Positions 18,442 through 28,427 of a stretch of DNA of 51,066 nt are shown here, in pieces. The DNA lies in assembly GCA_024697185.1 (NCBI GenBank), contig JAILGB010000016.1, forward strand, positions 1 to 51,066, in the 5' to 3' direction. This DNA is from Opitutales bacterium (GTDB lineage Bacteria; Verrucomicrobiota; Verrucomicrobiia; Opitutales; UBA953). The translations under genes were made by a program, and so were the position numbers. The notes below the pieces were generated by a model, which saw only the letters and a program-made list of their open reading frames with translations, was not told the DNA's origin and ran no database searches. Within the stretch, counting starts at the first letter, position 1. Every line of letters begins with the position of its first letter.

Positions 18442-20115
18442 CTATCGGGAGAACTGTCTGTATTTGATTCTGTGAGGTTGGGTTTCTGTCCCGTGGCGTT
18501 TGTGAAAATCCTCCAGGTAGGAGGAATAGTTCCCTTCGTGCCAGTAGATCCGGCTGTCGCCTTCAAATGCCAAGATATGCGTTGCGACGCGGTCGAGGAA
18601 CCAGCGGTCGTGGGTGATGACGACGGCGCAGCCGGCAAAAGAGTTCAGCGCGTCTTCGAGAGCCCGGATCGTATTGACGTCGAGATCGTTTGTCGGCTCG
18701 TCGAGCAGGAGCACATTCGCGCCGCTCTTCAACATGCGTGCGAGGTGGACGCGATTGCGTTCTCCGCCCGAAAGCGTTCCCACCAATTTTTGCTGTTCCG
18801 CTCCCGTGAAACCGAATTTTGCGGCGTATTGCCTTGCGGGGATGCGCAACTTTCCCAGCTCGACCATTTCTTCGCCGTCCGAGATCACTTCCCAAAGCGC
18901 CTTGTTGTTGTCGAGCGCCTCGCGCGACTGATCGACATATGCCAGTTTGACGCTGTCGCCCAAAAGCAGTTCGCCGGCGTCCGGCTTTTCCTGCCCGACA
19001 ATCATACGGAACAATGTCGTCTTACCGGCGCCGTTGGGTCCGATGATCCCGATGATTCCTCCCGGCGGCAGGACAAAATCGACTTTGTCGAGCAGCAGTT
19101 TGTCGCCAAAGGCCTTTGTCAGTTGTCGCGCGGTGATGACGCGTTGTCCGAGTCTCGGGCCGGCGGGAATATAAATCTCCATCTTTTTTTCGAGTTCCCG
19201 TTCGTCTTGGGCGAGCATCGCCTCATAGGCGTTGAGTCGCGCCTTGTTTTTGGCGAGCCGTCCCGAAGGCGATGTCGCCGCCCAAGCGCGTTCCCGCGCC
19301 ATTGTCTTTTGGCGTGCGGACTCGACTTTTTCTTCGGCGGCGAGCCGTTTTTGCTTTTGCTCGAGCCAGGAAGAATAATTGCCCTTCCAAGGGATGCCGT
19401 ATCCGCGGTCGAGTTCCAAAATCCAGCCGGCGACATTGTCGAGAAAGTAGCGGTCGTGAGTGATGGCGATGACGGTGCCTTTGTATTGTTGCAAATGACG
19501 TTCGAGCCAGTCGATCGTCTCCGCGTCCAGGTGGTTGGTCGGCTCGTCGAGCAGCAAAATGTCCGGCTCGCTCAAAAGGAGGCGGCAAAGCGCCACGCGG
19601 CGTTTTTCTCCGCCGGAAAGCGTTCCCGCGAGCGCTTCGCCGGGCGGACAGCGCAAAGCGTCCATCGCCTGTTCGATGCGCGAATCCAAGTTCCAAGCGT
19701 CTGTCGCGTCCAGTTTTTCCTGAATCTCGCCCTGACGGTTGAGGATCGCCTCCTGTTTGGCGGGATCGTCCGTTTCGCCGAGTTGGATAAAAGTGTCGTC
19801 GTATTCGTCGAGCAGACGTCGCTGTTCGGCACAACCTTCCTCAACGCATTCTTTGACGCTTTTGTCGGGATCGAGGCGCGGCTCCTGTTCGAGATAGCCG
19901 ATCGTATAGCCGGGAACGCAGGAAACATCGCCCTCAAACTGTTTGTCAACGCCCGCCATAATTTTCAAAAGCGTCGATTTCCCGCTGCCGTTGAGACCCA
20001 AAACCCCGATTTTCGCGCCGTAAAAATAGGACAGAGAAACGTCCTTGATCAGCAATTTTTTTTCAAATCCCTTCGAGACGTGGGACATGGTGTAAATGAT
20101 TTTTTCGTCTGCCAT
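18442..20115 (-). CDS. ettA: Energy-dependent translational throttle protein EttA (ABC-F ATPase)
   Basis: EttA binds the ribosomal E site and gates elongation according to ATP supply. The 557-residue protein has two ABC domains (Walker A GLNGSGKST near 38-46 and GPNGAGKTT near 357), signature LSGGEKRR and LSGGERNR, Walker B LLLDEPTNHLD and LLLDEPTNDLD, and the arm and P-site tether region between them. The family's exact 550-560 length and these motifs separate it from Uup and YheS. Confidence 0.93.
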   Translation of the reverse strand: MADEKIIYTMSHVSKGFEKKLLIKDVSLSYFYGAKIGVLGLNGSGKSTLLKIMAGVDKQFEGDVSCVPGYTIGYLEQEPRLDPDKSVKECVEEGCAEQRRLLDEYDDTFIQLGETDDPAKQEAILNRQGEIQEKLDATDAWNLDSRIEQAMDALRCPPGEALAGTLSGGEKRRVALCRLLLSEPDILLLDEPTNHLDAETIDWLERHLQQYKGTVIAITHDRYFLDNVAGWILELDRGYGIPWKGNYSSWLEQKQKRLAAEEKVESARQKTMARERAWAATSPSGRLAKNKARLNAYEAMLAQDERELEKKMEIYIPAGPRLGQRVITARQLTKAFGDKLLLDKVDFVLPPGGIIGIIGPNGAGKTTLFRMIVGQEKPDAGELLLGDSVKLAYVDQSREALDNNKALWEVISDGEEMVELGKLRIPARQYAAKFGFTGAEQQKLVGTLSGGERNRVHLARMLKSGANVLLLDEPTNDLDVNTIRALEDALNSFAGCAVVITHDRWFLDRVATHILAFEGDSRIYWHEGNYSSYLEDFHKRHGTETQPHRIKYRQFSR

Positions 20116-20165
20116 TGCGATAGATTAGCCAAAAAATGTTTTTTTAATATTCCGCGTTTGTCTCG

Positions 20166-20196
20166 GCGGGAACGCCGGTTTTATTGCCGTTCCCGC
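20166..20196. repeat. Inverted motif pair between the RlmI-like gene and ettA
   Basis: GCGGGAACG (20166-20174) and CGTTCCCGC (20188-20196) can form a 9-bp stem just after the methyltransferase stop. No T-run follows on the minus strand, so it is a poor intrinsic terminator by itself. Confidence 0.6.
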
Positions 20197-20204
20197 GCCA
20201 AAGC

Positions 20205-21077
20205 TCAATCGCGCCGCCATTTTGCCCAAAGCGACAACGGCAGAGGACGGTTCCCCGCCGTCTCCATAGTGGCGAGTTCGCCGTAAGTGACGTTCCCGCC
20301 AAGCCGGCGCGTCGTTTCTTCGAGCAGATTTTTGCAAAGCAGCGACGACGCGTCGATTGTATAGAGGGTTAAAATCATCAGCGAAGCCTTGGGGCTCAAA
20401 AGCTGCCGGCAGTTTTCAAGCAGCGGCGGCAGATCGCGTTCGACCTTCCAAAGTTCCCCGGCGGGACCTCGCCCGAACGCCGGCGGGTCGAGCAGAATCG
20501 CGTCATAGACGTTCCCGCGGCGGACTTCCCGCTGACAAAACTTGCTCGCATCTTCGAGGATCCATCGTATGGGGGCTTTTTCCAAATGCGAAAGTTCCTG
20601 ATTGCGCCGTCCCCAGGCGACGGCGGGCTTGGAGGCATCGACATGGGTGACCTGCCAGCCGGCTCTTGCCGCCGCTAATGTCGCCGCGCCCGTATAGCCA
20701 AAAAGATTCAGCAATTTTTTCGTTCCCGCGGGAACGGGATGATTCAGGATAAAATCCCAATGCGGCGACTGTTCCGGGAAAACGCCGATTTGCTTGGAAC
20801 GGTCCATAAATCGGAGTTGCAGGGAAAACGCGTCCCTAAAATTCAAAACCCACGGTTCCGGCGCCTTCCCTCCCCGAAAATGCCAGTTGGCGTTTCGGGT
20901 GTCGTCATCATGAACAGCGACAGCCTTTCGCCACTCGCTCTCGGGCAACAAGGGTTTCCACCAGGCTTTAGGCTCGCTGCGCACGATGCGCGTTCCCGCA
21001 AAATTTTCCAACTTTTTGCCGTTCCCGCTGTCCAGCAGGCTGTATTCGGGACAGCTGTTCATCAACAATTCGATCAT
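20205..21077 (-). CDS. SAM-dependent rRNA methyltransferase, RlmI/RlmK-like
   Basis: The 290-residue protein has the SAM-binding LLNLFGYTGAATLAAARAG near residue 125-143, the acidic-loop residue in VTHVDASKPAV, and the catalytic LLDPPAFGRGP. This arrangement is that of 23S rRNA cytosine or guanine methyltransferases of the RlmI/RlmK (YccW) group, but the N-terminal PUA domain is missing and replaced by a short beta-rich region. The exact target is not known. It is the third gene after the fucosidase and lysA, 38 nt downstream of lysA. Confidence 0.75.
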   Translation of the reverse strand: MIELLMNSCPEYSLLDSGNGKKLENFAGTRIVRSEPKAWWKPLLPESEWRKAVAVHDDDTRNANWHFRGGKAPEPWVLNFRDAFSLQLRFMDRSKQIGVFPEQSPHWDFILNHPVPAGTKKLLNLFGYTGAATLAAARAGWQVTHVDASKPAVAWGRRNQELSHLEKAPIRWILEDASKFCQREVRRGNVYDAILLDPPAFGRGPAGELWKVERDLPPLLENCRQLLSPKASLMILTLYTIDASSLLCKNLLEETTRRLGGNVTYGELATMETAGNRPLPLSLWAKWRRD

Positions 21078-21115
21078 CGTCTGTAAAATTTTTCAGTTTC
21101 GCGGGAACGCCAAAT

Positions 21116-22384
21116 TCAGCCGATTTCGTTTTGAACCATTTGTTCCAAGGTTTGCCGCAGCCGGATCTGTTTGAACGAACCGTCGGCACAGATCATGACT
21201 TCCGCGGCTTCCGGAAAACTGTTGTAATTTTTTGCCGCCATCGACGAACAATAGGCTCCGGCACCGCCGATCACGCAGAGATCTCCGATTCCCGCCTCGA
21301 CAAATCGGCGGGTCGCCAAGGTCTCCGGTTTGCCCGGCGCGCACGAAAGCAGATCGCCGGACTCGCAACAATGTCCAACGACGACATAATCGATTTCTCC
21401 GCGCGGCGGAATGTTGGAGCGCGCCGCGGAGGAGATGAGAAAAATCGGATGCTGCGCGCCATAAAGCGACGGACGCAAAATCTCGTTCATTCCCGTGTCC
21501 AGCTTGATAAACTGCCGTCCGCCGGCACCTGTATCGACGATGTCCTGCACGCGGGTCAAAATCGCGCCGGCGTTGGCGAGCAGGAATGTTCCCGGCTCGA
21601 TTTCAAAATCAAGTTCCCGTCCCGTCTCCTTCGCCAATTGACGGATTGCATCGCGAACGGGAGCGCCGCAAAGCTGCAAATCCGTCGCGTGCTCTTCGGG
21701 AACGCGGGCGACCTTGTAGCCGCCGCCAAAATCGAGAGTATGGACGGTCCCGAACTGTTCGACGAGGCGCAAGGACTGCAAGGCGACCTTTTGCCAGACG
21801 GCGGGATCGCTGCCGCTACCGATATGGGTATGGATGCGGACCAGTTTCAAGCCGTATTTTTGCAAGAGCGCATGAACGGCGCCCGCGTGTTCGTGCCAGA
21901 TGCCAAAAGACGAATCGGGACCGCCGACATTGGTTTTGCCGCTGCCGCCGCTGCCCTCGCCGGGATTGAAGCGGACGCCGACCTCCGCTCCCGTAAACGC
22001 CTTGCCGAAGCGTTCCAGCTGATCGAGCGAACAGGCGTTAAACAAAATGCCCTGTCGGATGACTTTTTCAAAATCGACCGGGAGCTCCTGCGTTGACAAC
22101 GAGATTTTTTCCGCCGGGATGCCGGCGCGCATCGCCCGATAAACTTCATAGACGGACGACGCGTCAAAATGAAGTCCCATGGCGTTGAAAAGTTTTAAAA
22201 TCGCCGCCGTCGGGCAAGCCTTCATCGCAAATCGCACCTTGAGCCCGAAGGCGTGCGGGAACGCCAGGCATTGCTCCGCGTTCGCCCTCAAGGTTTTTTC
22301 GTCATAGACATAAAGCGGCGTTCCGAAGCGTTCCGCGAGAGCGCGCGCCGTTTTCGAATCGATAAAGGGATGCTGCTCTTCCAT
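21116..22384 (-). CDS. lysA: Diaminopimelate decarboxylase
   Basis: Makes L-lysine from meso-diaminopimelate with PLP. The 422-residue protein has the PLP lysine in [13 protein letters not shown] near residue 53, the [10 protein letters not shown] and LDFGGGYKV barrel motifs, [11 protein letters not shown], and the CESGDLL block with the active-site Cys. It begins 4 nt after the fucosidase stop, an unexpected pairing of a catabolic secreted enzyme and lysine synthesis on one transcript. Other group IV decarboxylases are less likely given these motifs. Confidence 0.85.
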   Translation of the reverse strand: MEEQHPFIDSKTARALAERFGTPLYVYDEKTLRANAEQCLAFPHAFGLKVRFAMKACPTAAILKLFNAMGLHFDASSVYEVYRAMRAGIPAEKISLSTQELPVDFEKVIRQGILFNACSLDQLERFGKAFTGAEVGVRFNPGEGSGGSGKTNVGGPDSSFGIWHEHAGAVHALLQKYGLKLVRIHTHIGSGSDPAVWQKVALQSLRLVEQFGTVHTLDFGGGYKVARVPEEHATDLQLCGAPVRDAIRQLAKETGRELDFEIEPGTFLLANAGAILTRVQDIVDTGAGGRQFIKLDTGMNEILRPSLYGAQHPIFLISSAARSNIPPRGEIDYVVVGHCCESGDLLSCAPGKPETLATRRFVEAGIGDLCVIGGAGAYCSSMAAKNYNSFPEAAEVMICADGSFKQIRLRQTLEQMVQNEIG

Positions 22385-22388
22385 ATTT

Positions 22389-24773
22389 TTATTTTTTGGC
22401 GGGCTGGACTTTTTCCTTTTTGCTCTTGCCGTTGACGATCACCGTCACTTCTTGCGGGATCGGCGAAGAAAGTTTGTAGTTTTTGACTTTTCCGTTTTCC
22501 CACTCCATCGCGACCGTGATGTTGCCGCGCGCCTTGAGGCCGCTGATCTTGCCTTTGGGCCATGCCTTGCACGGTGCGGGCAGGAGCACGATGTCACCGG
22601 TTTGGGATTGCACGAACATCTCCGCCACCGCCGCCGGCAAACTGAAGTTCCCGTCCATCTGGAACGGCTCATGCGTCGTCAGGAGATTGGGCAATGTGTT
22701 GTGGATCAGGAGGCCTTCGATCATTTCGTGCGCCTTGTCGCCTTCCTTGAAACGCGCCCAGAGAGCCGCGCGCCAGGGCCAGGACCAGGAACGGCGCGAG
22801 TCGCCCGCCGTGCCGCGGAGCTCCAGGGATTTTTTTGCTGCCGCCGCCAGTTCGGGCGTTTTTTCAAAACTGATTTCCGAGCCCGGATAAACTGCGAAAA
22901 GGTGACTCGTGTGACGGTGACCGCTGACCATGTCGGGGCGATCGATCATCCATTCTTGCAGATAGCCGCCCTTTGCGATTTTGCTGGGTGCCAGGCGGTC
23001 GCGTTTTTCCGCCAGTTTCTTCGCCCATGCGGCATCGACTTTCAAAACTTTTGCCGCGGCGATGGTGTTATTGAAGAGATCGCGGACGAGCTGCTGGTCG
23101 TGCGCCACGCCGTCTTCGACAGGACCCCATTCGTGAGACCAGCCCTTGGGGGCGACGAGCGTTCCCGCCGGCATTCCTTTGAGTTGCGACATATCCGCAT
23201 TTCCCTTGGACTCAAAACCCTTGCCGTCCTTGCCGAGTTCTTTGAGATGGTCTTCCCAAAAATTGCAGGCTTCCTTCATCATCGGATAGGCTTGGTTTTT
23301 CAAAAAGTTTTTGTCCTGGGTAAACTGGAAATGCTCCCACATGTGCAGAGCATACCAGGCGTTGATCGGGACGTTCCACATCGACCATCCGCCTGCACCC
23401 CACGGGTTTTGGGAAATGCGCTGGGTCCATCCGCGCGTTCCCGCGCCAAATTCGCGCTTGGTCATTTCGCGTGCCGCCGGAGCCGTTTCCGTGATGTAGT
23501 TCAAAAGCGGCAGATGGCACTCCGACAGATTGCAAACTTCCGCCGGCCAATAGGCTTCCTGGATATTGATGTTGTTGTGATAATCGCTCGCCCAAGGCGC
23601 ATAGACTTTGGCGTTCCAAATACCTTGGAGATTTGCCGGCAGGCTGCCGCGCGACGAGCTCAGCAGACAATAGCGTCCAAACTGGAAAAGCGTTTCTTCC
23701 AGATCGGGATCCTTTTGCGTATTCTTATATTTTTTGAGACGTTCCGGAGTCGGGAGTTTTGCCGTATCCGCATCCGTTTTGCCGAGCTCGATTTTCACGC
23801 GGTTGTAAAGTTCCCGATTTTTCTGGGTGCAGACGTTCGCCAGGTTTTTGTCCGCCAGCAAAGCTTCCACAGCCTTTAATGTCGCTTCCGTCGCGGGAAC
23901 GGGGTCGCCGCCCTTAAATCCTTTTTTCTCATCGAGCACATAGTCCGTATGCATCGCGATGACAGCGATGATCTTGTCAGCGTTTTCGACTTTCAGTTTC
24001 GCCAATTTTTTGCCGTCGTAAACCGAATGCATCGCATCGCCGCCGCCTTCATATTTGACATGAATATCGCCGTTCCCGCCGAGGGTCGAAATCTTTCCTC
24101 CCGTGACATAAAGCCGGACTTTTGCGGCAAATTTCATTCCGTTTTCCAGCGTTCCCGTCATCGTGATCGTCCCGTTTTTATTAGCGGCGATTTTGGCGTT
24201 GTGTTCCGGCGTCAGCGCAAACGTTCCCGTCAAGCCGCCTTTTTTGGAACAGGTATAAACGGCGACAATGGCATTTCTTTCCTGCGCGGCAAAAACTTCA
24301 CGCGTATAGGCGGTGCCGTTCGACTTGTATTCCGCCTTGGCGATCCCGCCTTCGAGTTGCAGGGAACGTGTAAAATCCGTCGCCTGCGCGGTCCCGAAAT
24401 CCGCGATCAGATTTGCAAACGGCTGATAATTGCCGAAACCGTTGCGCCCTGTTGTCGGACCGTAACTGTAGCCGGAACAGTTGCCGCCGAGATTTTCGCC
24501 GCCGGTCCAGAGTGAAATTTCATTGAGCTGGAGACGTTGCCGTCCCGGAGCCTCCATCGCCATTGCGCCCACACGGCCGTTCCCGACGGGCAGACCTTCC
24601 CATTCCCAACCCTTGCGGGCGCCACGATTGTCGGGCGTCACAAACCAATTGTCGTCAAAGGTTTGGGCGGGCGTGTCAAACCAAATGTATCCCGAAGACG
24701 GGATCGACGCGAACACGGGAGAAACCAACGCCGACAAAATTAAAGAAATCGAAATGCTGGGATAAACTTTCAT
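22389..24773 (-). CDS. Secreted GH95-family alpha-L-fucosidase-like glycoside hydrolase
   Basis: The 794-residue protein begins with a signal peptide (cleavage probably after PVFA near residue 22), then an N-terminal beta-sandwich ([24 protein letters not shown]), a linker, an (alpha/alpha)6 catalytic barrel and a C-terminal beta domain. Family landmarks are [21 protein letters not shown], with the catalytic-water Asn pair, and [19 protein letters not shown], with the likely general-acid Glu. GH95 enzymes remove alpha-1,2-linked L-fucose, or in some cases L-galactose, from glycans by inversion. Its own promoter precedes it; lysA follows at 4 nt. Confidence 0.88.
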   Translation of the reverse strand: MKVYPSISISLILSALVSPVFASIPSSGYIWFDTPAQTFDDNWFVTPDNRGARKGWEWEGLPVGNGRVGAMAMEAPGRQRLQLNEISLWTGGENLGGNCSGYSYGPTTGRNGFGNYQPFANLIADFGTAQATDFTRSLQLEGGIAKAEYKSNGTAYTREVFAAQERNAIVAVYTCSKKGGLTGTFALTPEHNAKIAANKNGTITMTGTLENGMKFAAKVRLYVTGGKISTLGGNGDIHVKYEGGGDAMHSVYDGKKLAKLKVENADKIIAVIAMHTDYVLDEKKGFKGGDPVPATEATLKAVEALLADKNLANVCTQKNRELYNRVKIELGKTDADTAKLPTPERLKKYKNTQKDPDLEETLFQFGRYCLLSSSRGSLPANLQGIWNAKVYAPWASDYHNNINIQEAYWPAEVCNLSECHLPLLNYITETAPAAREMTKREFGAGTRGWTQRISQNPWGAGGWSMWNVPINAWYALHMWEHFQFTQDKNFLKNQAYPMMKEACNFWEDHLKELGKDGKGFESKGNADMSQLKGMPAGTLVAPKGWSHEWGPVEDGVAHDQQLVRDLFNNTIAAAKVLKVDAAWAKKLAEKRDRLAPSKIAKGGYLQEWMIDRPDMVSGHRHTSHLFAVYPGSEISFEKTPELAAAAKKSLELRGTAGDSRRSWSWPWRAALWARFKEGDKAHEMIEGLLIHNTLPNLLTTHEPFQMDGNFSLPAAVAEMFVQSQTGDIVLLPAPCKAWPKGKISGLKARGNITVAMEWENGKVKNYKLSSPIPQEVTVIVNGKSKKEKVQPAKK

Positions 24774-24780
24774 ACACTAC

Positions 24781-24809
24781 ATTATGAAGATTCACATCAA
24801 AAATGTCGA
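24781..24809 (-). promoter_or_regulatory. GH95 gene promoter, leaderless geometry
   Basis: TCGACA (24804-24809), 17-bp spacer, CATAAT (24781-24786), seven bases to the ATG at 24773. Each box differs from consensus at one base. Confidence 0.5.
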
Positions 24810-24810
24810 T

Positions 24811-24854
24811 AAAAACAAACGGTCCGACCGCCTTTGAAAAAGCAGATCGGACCG
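24811..24854 (-). terminator. tkt intrinsic terminator
   Basis: CGGTCCGA (24820-24827) pairs with TCGGACCG (24847-24854); T-rich sequence follows on the minus strand. This terminator is not built from the iterated word. Confidence 0.6.
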
Positions 24855-24876
24855 CTAAAAATCGCGTTCCCGCAAA

Positions 24877-26862
24877 CTATCGGCAAGCGGCTGCCAGCGC
24901 CTCCTTGTTCATGCCGAACGCATCGAGGACAACGGCTCCCGGCGCGGAAAAACCGAAACTGTCCGTCCCGAGGACTTTGCCGTCCAAACCGACATATTTC
25001 CACCACATTGCCGTAATGCCCGCCTCTATAGCGACACGATTGCGACAAGCCGAGGGCAAGACGCTTTCCTTGTAGTCCGCCGGCTGGCGGTCAAAAAGCT
25101 GCATCGAGGGCATCGAGACCACGCGCGTTCCCGCGCCCAAATCCGCAGCCGCCGCAACCGCATACTGCAACTCGCTGCCGGACGCGATGATAATGCGTTC
25201 AAGCGGCGCCGTTTCCTTTACCGCAACATACGCGCCCATGAGCGTTCCCGCCCGGCGTGTTTCGACCGGCAACATTTCAAGTGCGGGAAGATTCTGACGC
25301 GAGAGGCAAAGCGCCACAGGACCGTCCTTGCGCGACGCCGCATAGGCGTAAGCCGCCGCCGTCTCTTCCGAGTCGCCCGGACGAAAAACATCGAGATTGG
25401 GGATACAGCGCAATGTCGAAACCAACTCCACGGGCTGGTGCGTCGGGCCGTCTTCGCCCACTGCGACCGAATCGTGTGTCAACACAAAGAAGACCGGCAG
25501 TTTCGCCAACGCCGAGACGCGAACGCTGCCCAAGGCATAGCCGACAAATGTCAAAAACGTCGATGCCATCGGCTTGAAGATGCCAAAATAGGCGATGCCG
25601 TTGCTGATCGCCACCATCGCGTGTTCGCGGATGCCGTAAAAAATATTGCGGCCTTCCGGCGTCGCGACATCATAGTCGCCGCCGTTTTTGATGTAAGTTT
25701 TGACCGAGGAAAACAGGTCGGCGGAACCGGCAAGCAGGAGCGGATCCTTTTCCGCAAGGACATTCAAGGCGATTTCACCGCTGACGCGGGTTGCGTTGTT
25801 GTTGGCGCCGTAAGGCGGGATTGCCGCCATATTGTCCTCCGCGCTGCCGTGATCGCCGGCGATCCCGCGATCGAGCGTTCCCGCGAGTTGCGGATTGGCT
25901 TGACGCCATGCCGCATAAGTCTCGCGCCAAGCCGCATAAGCCGCTTCGCGCTCCGCCGTCACTTTGTCAAAATAAGCGCGCGTCTCCGGGGAGACATAAA
26001 ACTTTTCCTCCGGCAATCCCATCGCCTTGCGGGCGCTGTCCGCAAATTTTCCGCCGCCTTCGCCGTGCGCCTTTGTCGTTCCCTCGACTTCGGGAACGCC
26101 CTTGCCGATCAATGTTTTGCAAACGATCAGTTTCGGCCGTCCGTTTGTCGCCGCCTTGGCGTTTTCGTAAGCCTTGACCAAAGCCTCAATATCGTGCCCG
26201 TCGTCAAGCTGGCAAACATCCCAGCCCGCCGCCTTGAAGCGCAACTGCACATCTTCCGCCTGCGTTTTGGAACACGGCGCGTCGAGCGTGATGTCGTTGC
26301 TGTCATAAAACAGGATCAAGTTGTCCAAAGCGAAACGGCCGGCAAACGCTGCCGCCTCATAGGAAATCCCCTCCTGCAGGCAGCCGTCACCGCAAAGTCC
26401 GACAATGCGCTGGTCAAAAATCTTGTGCGCGCTCGTGTTGAAAACGGCAGCCGCCTTTTTCGCCGCCAACGCCATACCGACAAGATTGCCGATACCCTGA
26501 CCGAGCGGACCCGTCGTCGCTTCGACGCAGGGACAGCCAAACTCCGGATGCCCGGGCGTCACGCTCCCGCGCTTGCGAAACGCCTTGACGTCGTCCAAGG
26601 TCAAACCCGCATTCGCCAGATGAAGCCAGGCATACAAAAACATCGAGCCGTGACCCGCCGAAAGGACAAAACGGTCGCGATTGATCCAATGACTGTCCGA
26701 CGGTGAAAAATTCAAACACGCACCAAAAAGCGCCGCGCCGATTTCCGCTGCACCCAGCGGAAGGCCCATATGCCCGGATTTTGCGCCGGAAATAGCGTCT
26801 ATTGCAAGTCCGCGCGCCTCATTTGCCGCACGTTGTAGGGACAAAAGATCAATCGTTTTCAT
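24877..26862 (-). CDS. tkt: Transketolase
   Basis: Thiamine diphosphate enzyme of the pentose phosphate pathway. The 661-residue protein has the N-terminal SGHMGLPLGAAEIG, the ThDP-binding GDGCLQEGISYEAAAFAG, LDNLILFYDSN, and the pyrimidine-domain THDSVAVGEDGPTHQPVE. Sequence order and length match transketolases of the TktA type. A terminator follows; a weak promoter may lie in the A/T-rich sequence just before the ATG. Confidence 0.95.
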   Translation of the reverse strand: MKTIDLLSLQRAANEARGLAIDAISGAKSGHMGLPLGAAEIGAALFGACLNFSPSDSHWINRDRFVLSAGHGSMFLYAWLHLANAGLTLDDVKAFRKRGSVTPGHPEFGCPCVEATTGPLGQGIGNLVGMALAAKKAAAVFNTSAHKIFDQRIVGLCGDGCLQEGISYEAAAFAGRFALDNLILFYDSNDITLDAPCSKTQAEDVQLRFKAAGWDVCQLDDGHDIEALVKAYENAKAATNGRPKLIVCKTLIGKGVPEVEGTTKAHGEGGGKFADSARKAMGLPEEKFYVSPETRAYFDKVTAEREAAYAAWRETYAAWRQANPQLAGTLDRGIAGDHGSAEDNMAAIPPYGANNNATRVSGEIALNVLAEKDPLLLAGSADLFSSVKTYIKNGGDYDVATPEGRNIFYGIREHAMVAISNGIAYFGIFKPMASTFLTFVGYALGSVRVSALAKLPVFFVLTHDSVAVGEDGPTHQPVELVSTLRCIPNLDVFRPGDSEETAAAYAYAASRKDGPVALCLSRQNLPALEMLPVETRRAGTLMGAYVAVKETAPLERIIIASGSELQYAVAAAADLGAGTRVVSMPSMQLFDRQPADYKESVLPSACRNRVAIEAGITAMWWKYVGLDGKVLGTDSFGFSAPGAVVLDAFGMNKEALAAACR

Positions 26863-26949
26863 ATATTACATATAAGTAAAACCTTTTCCCCCGAAACTCG
26901 CAATATCAAAACGGCGAAAAATTCGCCGGAGACGTTCCCGCGGCAAAAA

Positions 26950-27813
26950 TTATTTCTTGGGGTCAAACGCGTCCCGCAAGGCGTCGCCGAAGCTGTTAAG
27001 CGCGAAAAGCGTTCCCGAAAAAACGACGCCCGGGAAAATCAGCAGCCACGGATAGTCGCCCATAACATCCGCGCCCTCCTTGATCATCAGTCCCCAGGAA
27101 GTTTCCGGCGGGCGCACGCCAAGTCCCAAGAAACTGATGAACGCTTCGAGCAGCATAACGCCGGGAATCGTCAATGTCGCATAGACGATGATTGTCCCCA
27201 AAAGGTTCGGCAAGAGATGCCGCCACATGATTTGAGGCACGCTCTGACCCATGCAAACGGCTGCCTCCACAAAAGGCTGACGGCGCAAATCTCGCGTCAT
27301 GCTGCGGATAATGCGCGCCATCGTCAACCACGAAATCGCCCCGATCGCCACATAAATCAGCCACATGTCCTGACCAAAAATCACCGTCAGCAAAATAACG
27401 AACAGCGTGAACGGCAGCGCATAAAGCACATCGACCGCACGCATCATGAACGAATCGCCCCAAGCCCCGATCCAGCCCGCCGTCATCCCGTAGGCGATCC
27501 CGATCACACAGGAAACCAATGTCGCGATAATCCCGACCTTGAGCGAAACCTGTCCGCCGTAAAGCAGACGCGACAAAACATCACGCCCCAAAACATCCGT
27601 GCCGAACCAGTGCGCCCAAGAAGGTCCCGCGGGACCGGCATCCAAATCCTGCACCTCAAAACCATACGGGGCAATCAGCGGCGCCGACAGGCAGAGCACA
27701 AAAACCAAAACGACAAAAACGCCCGCACAAACGCCACCGCGATCTGCAAAAAAGCGTTCCCGCGAACGTCTCCAGGGAGAAATGGCTGTTGCATCGTCCT
27801 GCATTCCTGTCAT
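26950..27813 (-). CDS. Oligopeptide-type ABC transporter permease (OppC-like)
   Basis: A 287-residue inner-membrane permease with about six transmembrane helices, the OppC-type N-terminal region (PYGFEVQDLD, HWFGTDVLGRDVLSRLLYGG) and the EAA loop (FVEAAVCMGQSVPQIMWRHLLPN) that contacts the ATPase. The ATG at 27813 was chosen: it follows the upstream gene's stop by one base, while the frame further upstream lies inside that gene. No oppA, B, D or F is found in this window, so its partners must lie elsewhere. Confidence 0.86.
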   Translation of the reverse strand: MTGMQDDATAISPWRRSRERFFADRGGVCAGVFVVLVFVLCLSAPLIAPYGFEVQDLDAGPAGPSWAHWFGTDVLGRDVLSRLLYGGQVSLKVGIIATLVSCVIGIAYGMTAGWIGAWGDSFMMRAVDVLYALPFTLFVILLTVIFGQDMWLIYVAIGAISWLTMARIIRSMTRDLRRQPFVEAAVCMGQSVPQIMWRHLLPNLLGTIIVYATLTIPGVMLLEAFISFLGLGVRPPETSWGLMIKEGADVMGDYPWLLIFPGVVFSGTLFALNSFGDALRDAFDPKK

Positions 27814-27814
27814 T

Positions 27815-28420
27815 TTACTTTTTTGCGGGAACGATGTAAACGATAAAGCCGTCGCGGAAAAGCGGCCGTTTGAGAAGATTGTCGGGATCGCGATAATCCA
27901 CCTTGTCCGCATCATGCAGGGACGTCAGACCGGGATCCACAAAAAGCCGGACACCGTTGTCCGCCTCGATGCGGCGACTGTGGCACAAATGATCGATTCC
28001 CGGACCGATGACGAGGGAAATTTTTTCATCGCGGCTCAGACGCAACGCCAGTTCGTCGAGATCACTTTTCCAAAAATTTTTAGCGTTCCCGCCGATTGTC
28101 CCGGCCTCAAAATGCAAAACGACCGTCTTCAACGACGCCCCGGCGGATTTTTTTAAAGCCCGCAACAAATGTTCCAGCGTTCCCGTCCGTTTTTTATAAC
28201 TGAGACTGCCGCGCTGGGAAATCAGATAGCGGTCATAGAGTTCTATTTTTGACGCGCCCTTAAAAACGTTCCCGAAGATTTCCTCATAGCTCAAAAAATC
28301 TCCGCGTTTGAACTCGAGCACTTTCGCGGGAACGGCCTTTTGCGGAGCCGAAGCGGCGGGAACGCTCCAGACGGGAACGCAAAATGCGAGAAAACAAAGG
28401 AAAATCGTCAGTTTTTTCAT
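27815..28420 (-). CDS. Secreted/periplasmic protein with a MITD1-C/PLD-like domain (tentative)
   Basis: A 201-residue protein with a signal peptide (residues 1 to about 24). The mature part has an IELYDRYL block near 59-66 and a C-terminal segment HSRRIEADNGVRLFVDPGL at about 147-165. That resembles the HDR-motif region of the phospholipase-D-like domain at the C terminus of MITD1 and of some bacterial PLD-like proteins, with HSRR in place of HDR. This is a pattern match by eye and no catalytic HKD pair is seen. It is followed after one base by the OppC-like gene, so the two are coupled. The function is not known. Confidence 0.6.
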   Translation of the reverse strand: MKKLTIFLCFLAFCVPVWSVPAASAPQKAVPAKVLEFKRGDFLSYEEIFGNVFKGASKIELYDRYLISQRGSLSYKKRTGTLEHLLRALKKSAGASLKTVVLHFEAGTIGGNAKNFWKSDLDELALRLSRDEKISLVIGPGIDHLCHSRRIEADNGVRLFVDPGLTSLHDADKVDYRDPDNLLKRPLFRDGFIVYIVPAKK

Positions 28421-28427
28421 CTTGTCT

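Noticed and set aside
18364-20286. A 640-codon plus-strand frame opposite ettA
   Set aside because: The minus strand encodes full-length EttA with both ATPase domains; the plus frame shows no domain.
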